Assembly: GCA_936450465.1 (NCBI GenBank)
Contig: OW388289.1
Span: 75,938,593 to 76,002,592, forward strand
Direction: 5' to 3'
DNA: 64,000 bases
DNA from: Gibbula magus
Lineage: Eukaryota > Mollusca > Gastropoda > Trochida > Trochidae
Shown: piece after piece, positions 26,000-38,000 of the stretch
Position numbering within the stretch: the stretch's first letter is position 1
Layout: the number at the start of each line of letters is the position of its first letter
Made by a program: the position numbers and the translations under genes
The notes under the pieces: generated by a model
Database searches by the model: none
Told to the model about the DNA's origin: nothing
Seen by the model: the letters and a program-made list of their open reading frames with translations, nothing else

Positions 26000-27095
26000 A
26001 ACAATCAATAAAATGACATTATCTGTATCAACCGATACCATTCGCAGCTTCTATTTTTGCCTGATAATGAATGGCTATATTTGAAAATAACAGCCTTTCT
26101 GCATTCATCAACGGAATGTTACAAACGTAGTTTTCTATTTCCGCTAACCATAACCATAACCATAACCTGAACTTACCATTAAAGAAGCTTATGTAAGTTA
26201 AGGTTAGACCATGTAGGCCTACTGCCTCACGTATATGAATTAATGGCAAAAATATCCTTTTTTTATTAAACAAATTTACTTTGAAATTAATGTCATGTAG
26301 AACTCCATTACAGAAAAATAATGGAGCTCGAGAACAATAGGATGACGTCACATGTGTATTTAATAACAATGATGATCCCGCGCCCTTAAACCTTGGCTTC
26401 ATTGTCTTTCAGGAATGGAGGTCTCTTTGACATTAACTTGTACTGATTAATGCTTTGAAACAACACTCAGGGATGTAATACAACTGGTTAGTTATGCAAG
26501 GAAACATTTATTAATTAGGCGACAGGTTGTCAAATTTTGTTAGTAAATCTATAAGCATTATCTATAGAACCTGTTCAATCAATATTTCATTATGCTGTTT
26601 AACTACGCTGCAGGAATAAACAAAACGTGAAACTGAAATACTTAGCATATGTATTAACTAATGAGATAACTACATTTGTAGATAGACTTAACTTTTTGAT
26701 CCGGTTGACAATTTGTATGAATATTACATGACGTTACGGAAGTGAAAACAATTCTTTATTGCATGTAACGCTCTAAATAACCTTCAAAGACTTGATGTAA
26801 CGCTCTGTTGGGATTCTTTCTCTTCTCTCTCAGCATGCCTGAGTCATCACAATATACACCAGCTACTCAGCACTGAAGGATTAATAAGAACTTTGCTGTA
26901 CACTGGTATTACCTTTGGTTATTCTTTTGAAATGTTGTTTAGGTCTGATAACATATCATATCAAATACCTGCATTATGTCATATTTAAATCAATATTGGA
27001 CTGACAAAAGGCTGTTATGATATTATGTAAGAAGAATATATTCGACAAACATTTTTTATAACTCTTTTCATATTAATTTTAACATTTAATTTCAG
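26000..27095. other. intergenic / upstream intron, no gene seen
   Basis: Contains a short CCATAA run at about 26,147-26,168. A strong polypyrimidine-AG at about 26,815-26,835 could be a splice acceptor, but no exon could be supported. Confidence 0.4.
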
Positions 27096-27153
27096 ATGAC
27101 ATGTCATGGAACTAAACTAAGACACTAGCGACGATCTCTATACGCACATCAGA
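27096..27153 (+). other. 5' UTR part of gene 1 exon
   Basis: Follows the acceptor TTTAATTTCAG (ending at 27,095) and leads to the ATG at 27,154. No upstream in-frame coding continuity is evident. Confidence 0.65.
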
Positions 27154-27201
27154 ATGGGGGGCGGTTCCAGTACAGGCAACACAAGCAAGGAGATCTCCCC
27201 G
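27154..27201 (+). CDS. gene 1 exon 1 (residues 1-16)
   Basis: ATG to CCG before donor gtaagc, phase 0. Encodes MGGGSSTGNTSKEISP. Gly2 with Ser at position 6 fits the N-myristoylation consensus. This start was chosen because it is the first ATG of a suitable frame after the acceptor and it gives this motif. Confidence 0.75.
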
Positions 27202-28977
27202 GTAAGCTGGTGAATGCACCAGAACATGCTGGCCATGTACTGCAACACTTTTCTTTGAAGATAAGGTTAAATGTTTATTCCACAGTTCAGTCTAGCTTTG
27301 TATTCATTCTTTTTATATCCCACCGTTTGTCCGTCCGACCGACCGTCCGTCCGTAATCATTTCGTTTCCGGAGCAGAACTCGAAAACCGTTCATGATATC
27401 TTTCTGAAACTTTCCATGTGTATTACCCACCAACTGAAGTGGTGCCTTTTGATATTTTCAGATTTCTGAAAATTTTATTTTTGGTCGTTGCCATAGAAAC
27501 ATGTTGAAGTTGGACTTTGTTCAGAGACAGGTTCGTTTCCGGAGCACAGCTCCCGAAAAGTTCATCATCTCTTCCTGAAACTTTGCATGTGTATTACCAA
27601 CTAACTGAAGTGGTGCCTTTTGATATTTTCAGATTTCTGAAATTTTTTTTTTTTTTTCGTTTCCATAGAAACTTGTTGAATTTGGACTTTGTTCAGAGAC
27701 AGGTTCGTTTCCGGAACACAGCTCCAAAACCGTTCATCATATCTTCCTGAAACTTTGCATGTGTATTACCCACTAACTGAAGTGGTTCCTTTTGATATTT
27801 TCAGATTTTTTCTGAAAACTTTATTTTTTCTGTTTCCATAGAAACATGAGAGGGATGTTGGTTGTTGTTGATTTTGACTGCTTCTGAAGCAGAAGTCTAA
27901 AACCCTTAACATTCCTGAAACTCAGCATCTGTAATACCCACTAACTGAAGTACGGTAGTAGATACACAAGTATCTGTCAAAGATGTGTTTTACCAATTTT
28001 GTGGAACCGGTGGGATATGTCATCTTCTGATGACTCTTGATCATTTGTGTTATACATTTATTCTGTTTCGTACGTGTGTGAACATAATGTGTAAAATAAC
28101 TCTTCTTGTGATGGTTTTATGCAATAATAGGTGCCAAATACATCCAATCGCTAGGTGTGGATTCTGTATATTGATCAGTTGACATTGCTCGATTGATATA
28201 TATTAAAATGGTTGTTTCAATCATAAACACATTTTAAAGTCATTTTAATGCTATCATATTTAAACTTCTTAAACAGCTTTCACAAAACTCTCAAACATAT
28301 TTTCATTTTTTTTCAACTACACATTTGTTCAAAACGAACGCAATCGTTTATGAAATACGTCAGTGTTTTGTATAACTTGTGCATTAATTTTGGATATTTC
28401 AAAGAAAATCGCAACGTTATAACTATGTTTTACAACGTTTGTAACAAATTACACAACCTTAACTATGTCATTACATTTATAACGTTTACAACAAATTTCA
28501 CAGCCATAACTTTGTCACGACATAACTAACGTTTCACAAACATCTCACTACCTTAACCATTTTGCTACATTCAAAACGTTTCTAACAAATTTCATAAACC
28601 ATAACCATTTCACTGAATTCAAATAATTTCCAACACATTTCACAACCGTAATTATTTCACTACATTCAAAATGTCTCTAACAAATTTCACAAATTTAACT
28701 ATTTGACTACAGCCATAACGTTACCAATATCAGTCAGGTTTGAAACACTTCCCAAACGTGACCAGCTATTGTAAACTATTTCCAGATACGTGTACAAGAC
28801 ACGGAGGACGACTACCCTCCTCCCAAACCACCCGTATCGAAGAAAAACGACGTCTTCAGGCCAGATGATTTCGCACATATCGACAACCACGCCAAGTCGG
28901 TAAGTCTGTCTTACACTTCAGAGTGTGGTTACATATTTTCCCCTTTTTTGACGTTGATATCCACACTTTGAAAATAC

Positions 28978-29018
<41 letters not shown>

Positions 29019-32000
29019 TGCGATTTCATCAGAAGCGCTGAGACGTTGCTGTATTATAAAGCCAAATCTTGTTGATAAACTTTGTTATTGGTGCGTTGCT
29101 ATCGCGTTTATGGGTAATAAATGCCCTTTCCTCTTCAAATACTGTTTCTTTTATGTATTAACTTTTTTCCATTTACAAATATTCTTTGTTCCAATGGCAC
29201 TCTTAATTATTATCATAGCCCAGACATCTTCAGAAAATGTTCATTCACGTTAACGATTTCCCGTTTTCATAATATTGCGTTACCGAAGATCTAGTGTGTA
29301 AGACAATGGCAGTATAATTGTAGTTACTCACTTGTGTGAACACTGTCAACATCTCTGTTACCCTGACCTTATTTATTTACTCGGAAATGATTTGCCCATA
29401 CAGACTAAAATTTAATCAACTCCCCTGAACTACAATGAATAAATTTATAAATTTAGACTTTAAGAATATGAAAAGTGAACATAAGGAATCACATAATGAT
29501 GCGTTAGTACAATTCATATTTGATTTACCACTTTATTTCTTTTTTTGGGTACAGCAGATTTTCATTTCAAAGATCAACTCAAAAGGTAGTACAATTAATA
29601 CAGTTCATATGAAAATATATTCATCTTCATAAATTAGTTGTGGTAAGATGACCAACATGAGACAAAATAATAATATTTGTGTGTAGGTATTTGATTTATG
29701 TAATTCATATTACAATTCATATCCTTATCCGAATGAAATGCTTCCATTAGTATATTTAGGGGCATTCAGAAATGAAATATATAAATTATTCTGGATAAAA
29801 TTGTTTTATTGTGAACATAAAGTAGTGTGTATGTTCAAATACAGAAGTTGCTATCCAGAAAATGTTGTTTTTTTTCCAATAGAACGTCATCAGCTGATTA
29901 ACACCAACACGTGTTATGATAAACATATGCATTAAATACCCTAGGGTCAGTAAAACACCTTCGTCAGGTTATAAATATCTCATTATACATCATAGGGTCA
30001 TTAAACATGATAGGTATCCATCAAAAGCGTCAAAGCTACAAAAGAAGAATTATGGATAACAACACACAATACGAATAATATGAATTGCTGGCGCTCACGT
30101 CAATAAAGAAATTAAGCATTTATTAGTTAGGACAGTAATCAGGAGACGCAGTTGGTGTTTTGGAACCATGGCAACTCTTAGACAATAAGAGGCCTCAATA
30201 GTAATTCGTACTGCATTTTTATTTGCTTCACTGTTGACTGCTTGCTATGGACACGAGATCAAAACAAATAGTAATAATGCTAACTTTGTAGACATAGTCT
30301 AGATGCGCATTGTCTTTCCGTTTCTGTATTTGGATATTATTTGGAATATATAGACATGTTTTATAACGTCATCACTAGAGACAACGTTACAAATAGGGGT
30401 ATCAAACGTTTTTGGGAAAAAACAATTCAGTGATCAATGGGCGACAGCTGTTAGACAACGTAACAAAGTTGTTTATGGCACTACACAGAGTGATTTTATT
30501 GAGTTATTATATGAGAGTGCATTGATGTTATACATAACGTTTTGGGGTTATCTGGGATTTCAGGATGTTTCCTTAAAGGAGTTACAACGCTAAACACTAG
30601 TTACCCTTTTACTTTATACAAATATTGGTCTCATACATTTCATGACAGTGTACGCAGAGATAATAGTTCACACTATCTATGAACATTTAAAGTAGGGCAT
30701 TGGTCCACGGACATTACCATTATACCGAAATTGAAACAAGTCACACATACTTCAAGTTATTCCGAAAAAAATTAACTACGATTCTGTCAAGTTTAAACAT
30801 ATTTGAAACTTACGAAGATGCCTTTAAAAAAGTTAGATACTAACACGAAGTAATATTTTAAACGTAATGAACAAACACTACGTTGTGTAACCTTCTGTAT
30901 TCGACACATTCCCATGGGAAGATTTTAATCTACCTCGGTTCATAGCAAAACCATTGTTGCGTGTCTCCGCTTACAAGTCAATACCAATTCGGTCTTCATC
31001 GTTGAATAAGTTTGAACCTTCCAACATCGACATAAAAAGAATCAATTTCAACATGCATGCCTTGTTTTGTAAGAACTACACTACACTGAAACCATAATAC
31101 TTCAATATATCCATACGTAACCTGACTCTTATTGTCCCGTATTAAAAATGAGTACATTAAAAATATAGCGACTGAAGGAAATGATAGAAAAAGAGGTAAA
31201 ACAAAAGAGAAGTACATACAGAAGGAGGGATGGACATAGGATGAAATGTAGATTAAGTAATCAGATATGTTCCTAAATGTATGGTCTGGGAAATGTATCT
31301 ATGAGGTGAAACTTGGCTTATCATTCTTTGTTTTCAATATTGCAATACTCGGCCAAGTCCTGATTTGCTACAGATTTTGAAATCCAACTCACAGAGGTTT
31401 TCTCTAACATATAGTTAGTGACCATTGATCAATGATCAATGACAAGCATTTTAGAAATGAGTTCAAAATCCCATTGACCAAAGGTCAATGACGAGAGCTG
31501 CTTCACTCAGTGGCAAATGGTCATTGAGCAGAAATGGGTTCAAAACCGCATTGAACAATCGTCACTGACCAGAGATGGTTCATAAATCCATTGACCAATG
31601 GTCACTGAACATAGATGGTTGATAACCCATTGACTAATGGTTCCGGTCAGTCCACCACTAGTCCAGTGGCCTAGTTCCTGTATATGAGACTCTCAGGATT
31701 CATACAATCAACGATGAGTGTCGGGATACATGAATGATAGATAACTTTCTCAATGTTGAGACCGGAGGTACTTTAGCTGTAGTTCTATTCGGTGAATATT
31801 GTAACGTTCAAGCTCATCGTATTTTAAATGTACATGATCTCTTTCTATGTCATATATGTATTTTATGTGTGTTTTATTCTTTAATGGTTGTATATTGTTA
31901 CTTTTATAACTTTGTGAAAGTAAAAAGAACTCCCATTCGGGTAATAAAGTATTATCTTATCTTGTCTTAACAGACGAGGCTGGCTCCGAGAAAAAAATAC

Positions 32001-35000
32001 TGGAATTTATAACAGATTAATATAAATGCTTGGTATTCGTTTGAGAACATGTAGTGCTTAACATGGTATAGTTTCATGTGTTTGAATAAAGAATGATTAA
32101 AAGAAGACGAAGGAAATAATGCTTCTGGAAATAGTGGAGCTTTTCAATCTCTGTCTCAAGAAATGTGATGAAAAAGACAGTTTGCTCTGCAAATGACTGT
32201 ACCGTTAAAGGCATTATTTGCATGGAATAAATGCAATTAATGCAATAGTGTTAGAAAATGCAATTAAGCACTATTTAGCTGCAAATATGATTTTTTAAAT
32301 TGCAGCCAAAATTATGGGTTTACGGTTTATCATTCTCTTCTCTAATAGTGGACTGATAAGAAACAACTTTGTATATTCAAAATACTCTTTCATCAAACAA
32401 TGAAGTTTAAATTGACTCAAATCTTCCCAATCAATAATAAAGTTACTTTATGCTTAAATCATGTTTACGCATATAAGTCAATAATCTATATTTCAAGGGT
32501 TTCTATCAGACACTTGAATTATTGATATGAGAACCAATCCAGCATCACCTCAGTCTCTAACTCCAGTAGGGTTTGTTACTCACTGTTTACTTCTCTCCAT
32601 AGTGATGGAAGAGTAACAGCTATTAACTACAGTTTTTCATATACCCGACTCGGTCCAACAGTGCTGAAACAGTATTTTGCCAATGAAGCATGTGATAAAA
32701 GTTTCTATGTCCTTTTTCATTTATCTGATGGAAGTAATTGATCGCTACCTTTTCATTATTAAAGATCTGATGAAATGCATTTTTCTCAAGAATGACAGAT
32801 GATTACACAGCATATCCCCTACAGGTTATCAAAACAAGTTAACGGTCCACCGCACTCATAATCCCTAGCTTGTTATCTCTTACTATGCAATAGAACGGCC
32901 CAGATTAAAAACAGACACAATTGATAGTGTGAGCAAAAAGATTTAATGAACTTATCAAGGAAATTTCATGTTTCACATTCATATGGTAGTGTACGTCTGT
33001 AGTACCAATACATAAGAAAAACGATGTTCAAAATTGTACCAATTATCGACCTGTTTCACTTACAAGTTGTTTATCAAAAGTATTTGAAAAGTGTGTGTCT
33101 TTTTAAACATTCATCCAATTTCATCTTAGTTAAAACAAAGTTACGTAAACATTAGGATTTGTTATTGTATATTCAACTGTAATTACAAGTGAAAAATTAA
33201 TAATCTTGAATTTAAAGGAGCAGTAGCACGTTTTTTGCAAAATTTATTTTTTCAAATTTCCCATTTATAATGATAGTTTATATCATTTGAATTAACTTTA
33301 GAGGGTAAACCATCTTATTACACAAACCAATTATCTGTAGTGGTAAAATCAATGTTGCGTATAAAGCAAAAATTGCATGGCGGCCATTTTATTGTGAACA
33401 CAATTTATTATTTTGTATTACAAAAACGATTACCATGGCTTTACCGAAGCATGTACACTCATTTTCAACTTTATTTTCCGAAGAGAGAAGAATGTTTTAC
33501 TATTGGTGAAATTATTTTTCAAATACATTTCATCAACTTATTTCAGCGAAAAAACGTGCTACTGCCCCTTTAAGGGTTGCATATTCAACAAAATTAAGTT
33601 TTATTCTCAAAATAGCAAAATAGCAATATGAATTTTCAAGATATCAAATGCTTTGAAATCGAATAAGAATATATTTCAGACCTGAAAAGGAGTAAGCACA
33701 TACTACGAGTCGAGTCGCCATTCCTGTTCACATTAACGAAGTTTTTATTAGGAAGTCTTACTTCATTTCACTTCATTAAAAATATTATTGGAATTATATG
33801 TAATTAAATGAAAGTCAAATAAGAACACTCATTTATGGATAAACAACCTCATTTATTCAAAATTAAGTGTTCTTATTTCACTTCAAACCTACAAAATACC
33901 ACTCAAATAAGTTATATGTAATTAGATGTATACACCTCATATCAGCAGTAGTTCTACTGTCGTTCTAATGACGACATGCTATAAATGATAATAAGAACAC
34001 TTAACAACTGAGGTAGATTATAAAATTCGTCACTTCAGATGGTTAATTTACCCATATGGTAAATATACTTGTCAAAATAGGTTAGATATATTGGAAGTTT
34101 ATTATTGATATTGATACGTAGGAGATACTAAGTCCTACGTAGGAGATACTAAGTCCTACGTAGGAGATACTAAGTCCTACGTAGGAGATACTAAGTCCTA
34201 CGTAGGAGATAGTATCACAAACGTTTCCTTCTCCAACCCTTCCTTCCTTCCTAAATCTTAATTCCCGCAATCCACTCCAGCTTAATCACTTTCATTCCTA
34301 CTCCATACTTAATCACTCGTAAGGGTGAGTTCATTATGTCGGACAGGTAAATGCTTGTGTTGTTTTAACTAATTGTAGGGGAAATGGAGCGTAATGGATA
34401 TGGGCTGTAGGGGTAATGGGCTATAATCCTCTACGTATATTGTATATCGTAATCAATTGAGCATAAAATCGAGACAATTTACACTTGCAATTGATAATTA
34501 AGACGATTTTAATTCACCCATTTTAACACTACCGCAATTAGTTTTAGCAATCATTTTGAAAATACTCACTGAGGCGTGACTGTGATAAGGCTAGGCTAGA
34601 CAGCTACTCCGCCGAGTCTCGTTAATTAATTAATGATGATTATCACTGCCGCTAAATGAATTTATGAGGTGTATAAATAATATTACATCGCCAAAAAGAC
34701 ATGTTTATGTAATAATTGTGTAATTGTCATCTGCGGAATTACCCAGTTGGATATCTAAACATTCGATATATTGGAAAATTAAGTTGGTTTATTTAAGATT
34801 TCATTGTGAAATTAACAATCAAAATGTTGCGAAATTACGTTGAATTATGACTATCGCCGAAAATCAGATTCCTCCAGATACGTCACAGAAGTCATCCCTT
34901 CACGGGCCACACCCCCGCAGACTTTCATTCTGGTCGCCGGGGCTAAATCAGACGGCTTTTTAAAAATCGGTATATAAGTAATTTATGGACCATTTTCGGC

Positions 35001-38000
35001 CTACACGGCAGAGCTTATGGCCATCGCTATCGCTTAATTCCATCCTAAACAGGACAAAATTCTCATCCTTTCGGACTCTCTTAGTGCTCTTCAAGCACTT
35101 AAAAACAAATCAACGAAAACCGTCCTGGTTTAATCTCCAAAATTCTTAACAGCATTCAATCACTTAACAATCAAGGCAAGGCAGTAAAGCTCCTACCTAA
35201 CCTAGGCACTATTCCAAATATCAAAATTTCCAAATTTGCCTCCAAACCTTTCGGCCGTGGCATCAAAATTATCCAATTTAGGAACAATTTGGAACTTTCT
35301 TAAAGGTCCCAGTGACCATAGTGAGAGAAATCGCTCGTTAAATCTCCGTACTCATCATCATCGATTTCAGAAATTTAAAATCGAGCAATTGTCAACTTGA
35401 CATCCCATTTTAAATAATCCGATTTGGACCATATGTCATTGCATCTATCCTTTAATTCATTGGCCAAATAATCGCTAAAACTCTAATGCTATGAAAGACA
35501 GCCGAACGTATTTGCTATGTTTTTATTTAGATTGGCAAAACTAAATGTATCATAAATCATAAACTAGTTTAATGTAGTAGCATTAATTAAAGCATGAAAC
35601 TTGTTTGTTTCTGCTTTTACTCTTGCATTCTTTCGAATATGTCTTCACATCAGCACCCAACCCTATTGCTACTCGCGTATAAATTACCTGACGATTTGTG
35701 TGCAGGTCTTTGATATGACTGTCTCCTACCATAAACAATACATGTATTACTCTCTGGTAGGTGCCATCGGAAACTTTATTTGACTATGTATAGTTTCCTC
35801 AGAGAAACCGCCAAACACTGAATACGGCAAACGGTCATGTCATTATGTTCCGGATGGATGGAAGATAACCGTGTCATATATATAACAAGTGTCTTGTCTT
35901 TCATGAGTGTTCGTAGTATATCTCCTGCTGGTAAGTCTTAACACAATTGCTCACGATGTAAATATGTAATATGTCTGACTATATCTAAGCCATCCAAATG
36001 GAATAAAATGGGGAAAAGATGTGCGTCATAAGACGTGTTTACGAAACCCATGCAAACGTGTCGATGACCCTTCCTTTCATTCGGGTAATGAAACACGACA
36101 TTCGTTTCGTAAAAGTTATATGGCATACTTGTTTGCTGAATGTTAGTTTGCTGAGTTCTTATATATATACTTATTGTCGGGACGATGGATGTGCTTTCGA
36201 ATCCTGAAGAAGACTCGTGCAAAATGTACTTAGACAAATAGTGTTAACCCAAATATTTCAGTGGTACATTTGTTCAATCTCAAAATGGAAATTATATCTA
36301 AGTAATATAAAGCTGTTAAACTATGTTATATATATACACCATTATTCTGCAGGTGCCCGCTAAACACTCCACGTACTCCTCGCTTCTGGACCAGCTGTTC
36401 ATGGACCTGAAGAGCGACATGCAGATGGTGAGAGCTATCTTCGTGTGGCTGGGCTCGCAGAAGGTGGAGCAGCTCCGGCTCGGCAACGTGACTGACCCTA
36501 ACACACCTGTCGGCTATATGCGACTCATCCAGAAGGGACAGGGCAGCTATGCAGCCTTCTTTGCGCAAATATGCAGGTTTGTTGTTTGTGATGTTTGTGA
36601 TGTTGCACTACACAGTAAACTATCACTTGGGTACGACTTTCCGTTCCATTCTCCCATTCTTTACATTTCATTGCACTAAGGTTACCTTAGTGACTTACGA
36701 TCACCTTAGTGCTTTGTGAAAGGAGACCCTGGAATGTTTGTGAAAATACATTTTACCTCAATAAAAGTACATTGTGTAAGACTTTCAATCTGTGAACACG
36801 TGAACTTTGAGTATGCAGTTGAATTGAACAGAAAGTCATTTCCAATTCCTTTAACACAGTGCGGTCTCATTATTTGGAGGGCTTATTTTATCCCACAATG
36901 TATGGTGTATTGATGTATTGGAGTATTGGTGTATTGCAGAGCGGCTAAGATCCCGTGTGTGGTGGTGCGAGGGAAGGGCAAGGCAGTAGGGTACGAAGTG
37001 GGGGACCAAGACATCTCGAACCTCAAGTGCAAGTGGACAGCTGTGTATGTGGGGCAACAGTGGAGGCTCATACACCCACTGTGGGCTTTCACAGGGGTTC
37101 AGGGGCAGACTAGTGGCAAGTGGACTCTTATAGAGAAGAAAGGTGTGTACATCGACCATTGTGTTATAAATCTCTTGAATTGAAGAGATTGGTGCACTTT
37201 TAATAATACAGTAGTGTCATATTTAACAAATGCACATTTGAGTTTTAGATTTTTTTCGTTTGAATATCTAAAATAAAATGGTACTGGTCAAACTTTTCAT
37301 TTGGTCTTCTAATAAATGACAATCGTCATGGAGGACAACTTGTTCTCATTCCACCAAAATTCCTGGATGACAAGGTATTCTCTTTATATGTTTTTAAAAT
37401 ATAAGAATAATATATTTTTGAAATATAATTAAATTAGTTTTTCGAAAGTGACAACTATCTTACCAATTGATTGATCGAGTTACCGAACATTCAGCTGTCG
37501 TGAACCTAAACGTTTGGTATTCCCACTTCAGGCGAGGGACACCGAAGGAAAGAAGGAGAGAGCATGGGGAACGATGTGAGGACCTGTGATGATTTCTTCT
37601 TTCTTACGGACCCGGACCAGTTTGTGTACTTCTGTAGACCCGATGAAGAGCCCTGGCAACTTCTCGACAAACCATTTAGTGAGCAGGAGTTCATTGACTC
37701 CCCGTGTTACACCCCGACCTATTTCACTTCCGGTCTGAAGTACACTGGCGACTCTGGGAATCTTGTTGCTAAGGAGGGTAAGGAAGCCGTGAGGTTCGAG
37801 CATGCAAATGACAAGAACATGAACATATCTTACGAGTTGTACTGTGACGAAGGCGATTCTGAAGAGCAGCTGCCCGACTCCATAGACCTGGAGAGGTATG
37901 TTCTGGAGAACACGCAGAGGACAAAGAAGTCTCTATTCCTGAGGTTCCCAGTTGCTGGCGTATACAAACTCCGTGTTTTCGGGGGAACCGGTAGTGAGAA

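Larger units (their letters stand above)
28900..36352 (+). other. intron 2 of gene 1 (7.5 kb)
   Basis: Largest intron. Its recognisable contents (AT microsatellite, LINE relics, a TTAA MITE, a 21-bp array and an inverted interspersed repeat) are listed separately. No further exon was found, and the protein reads on smoothly from exon 2 to exon 3. Confidence 0.7.

Noticed and set aside
26814..26880. Short coding exon after a strong polypyrimidine-AG
   Set aside because: The 13-codon frame ends in a stop and no donor is apparent; it could at most be an untranslated exon.
34082..34270. Minus-strand SYVGLSI repeat protein
   Set aside because: It is the 21-bp tandem repeat read in a fortuitously open frame.
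36326..37159. Minus-strand frames opposite gene 1 exons (also 37,506-38,015 and 39,882-40,491)
   Set aside because: They are antisense shadows of GC-richer exons with strong splice context on the + strand.
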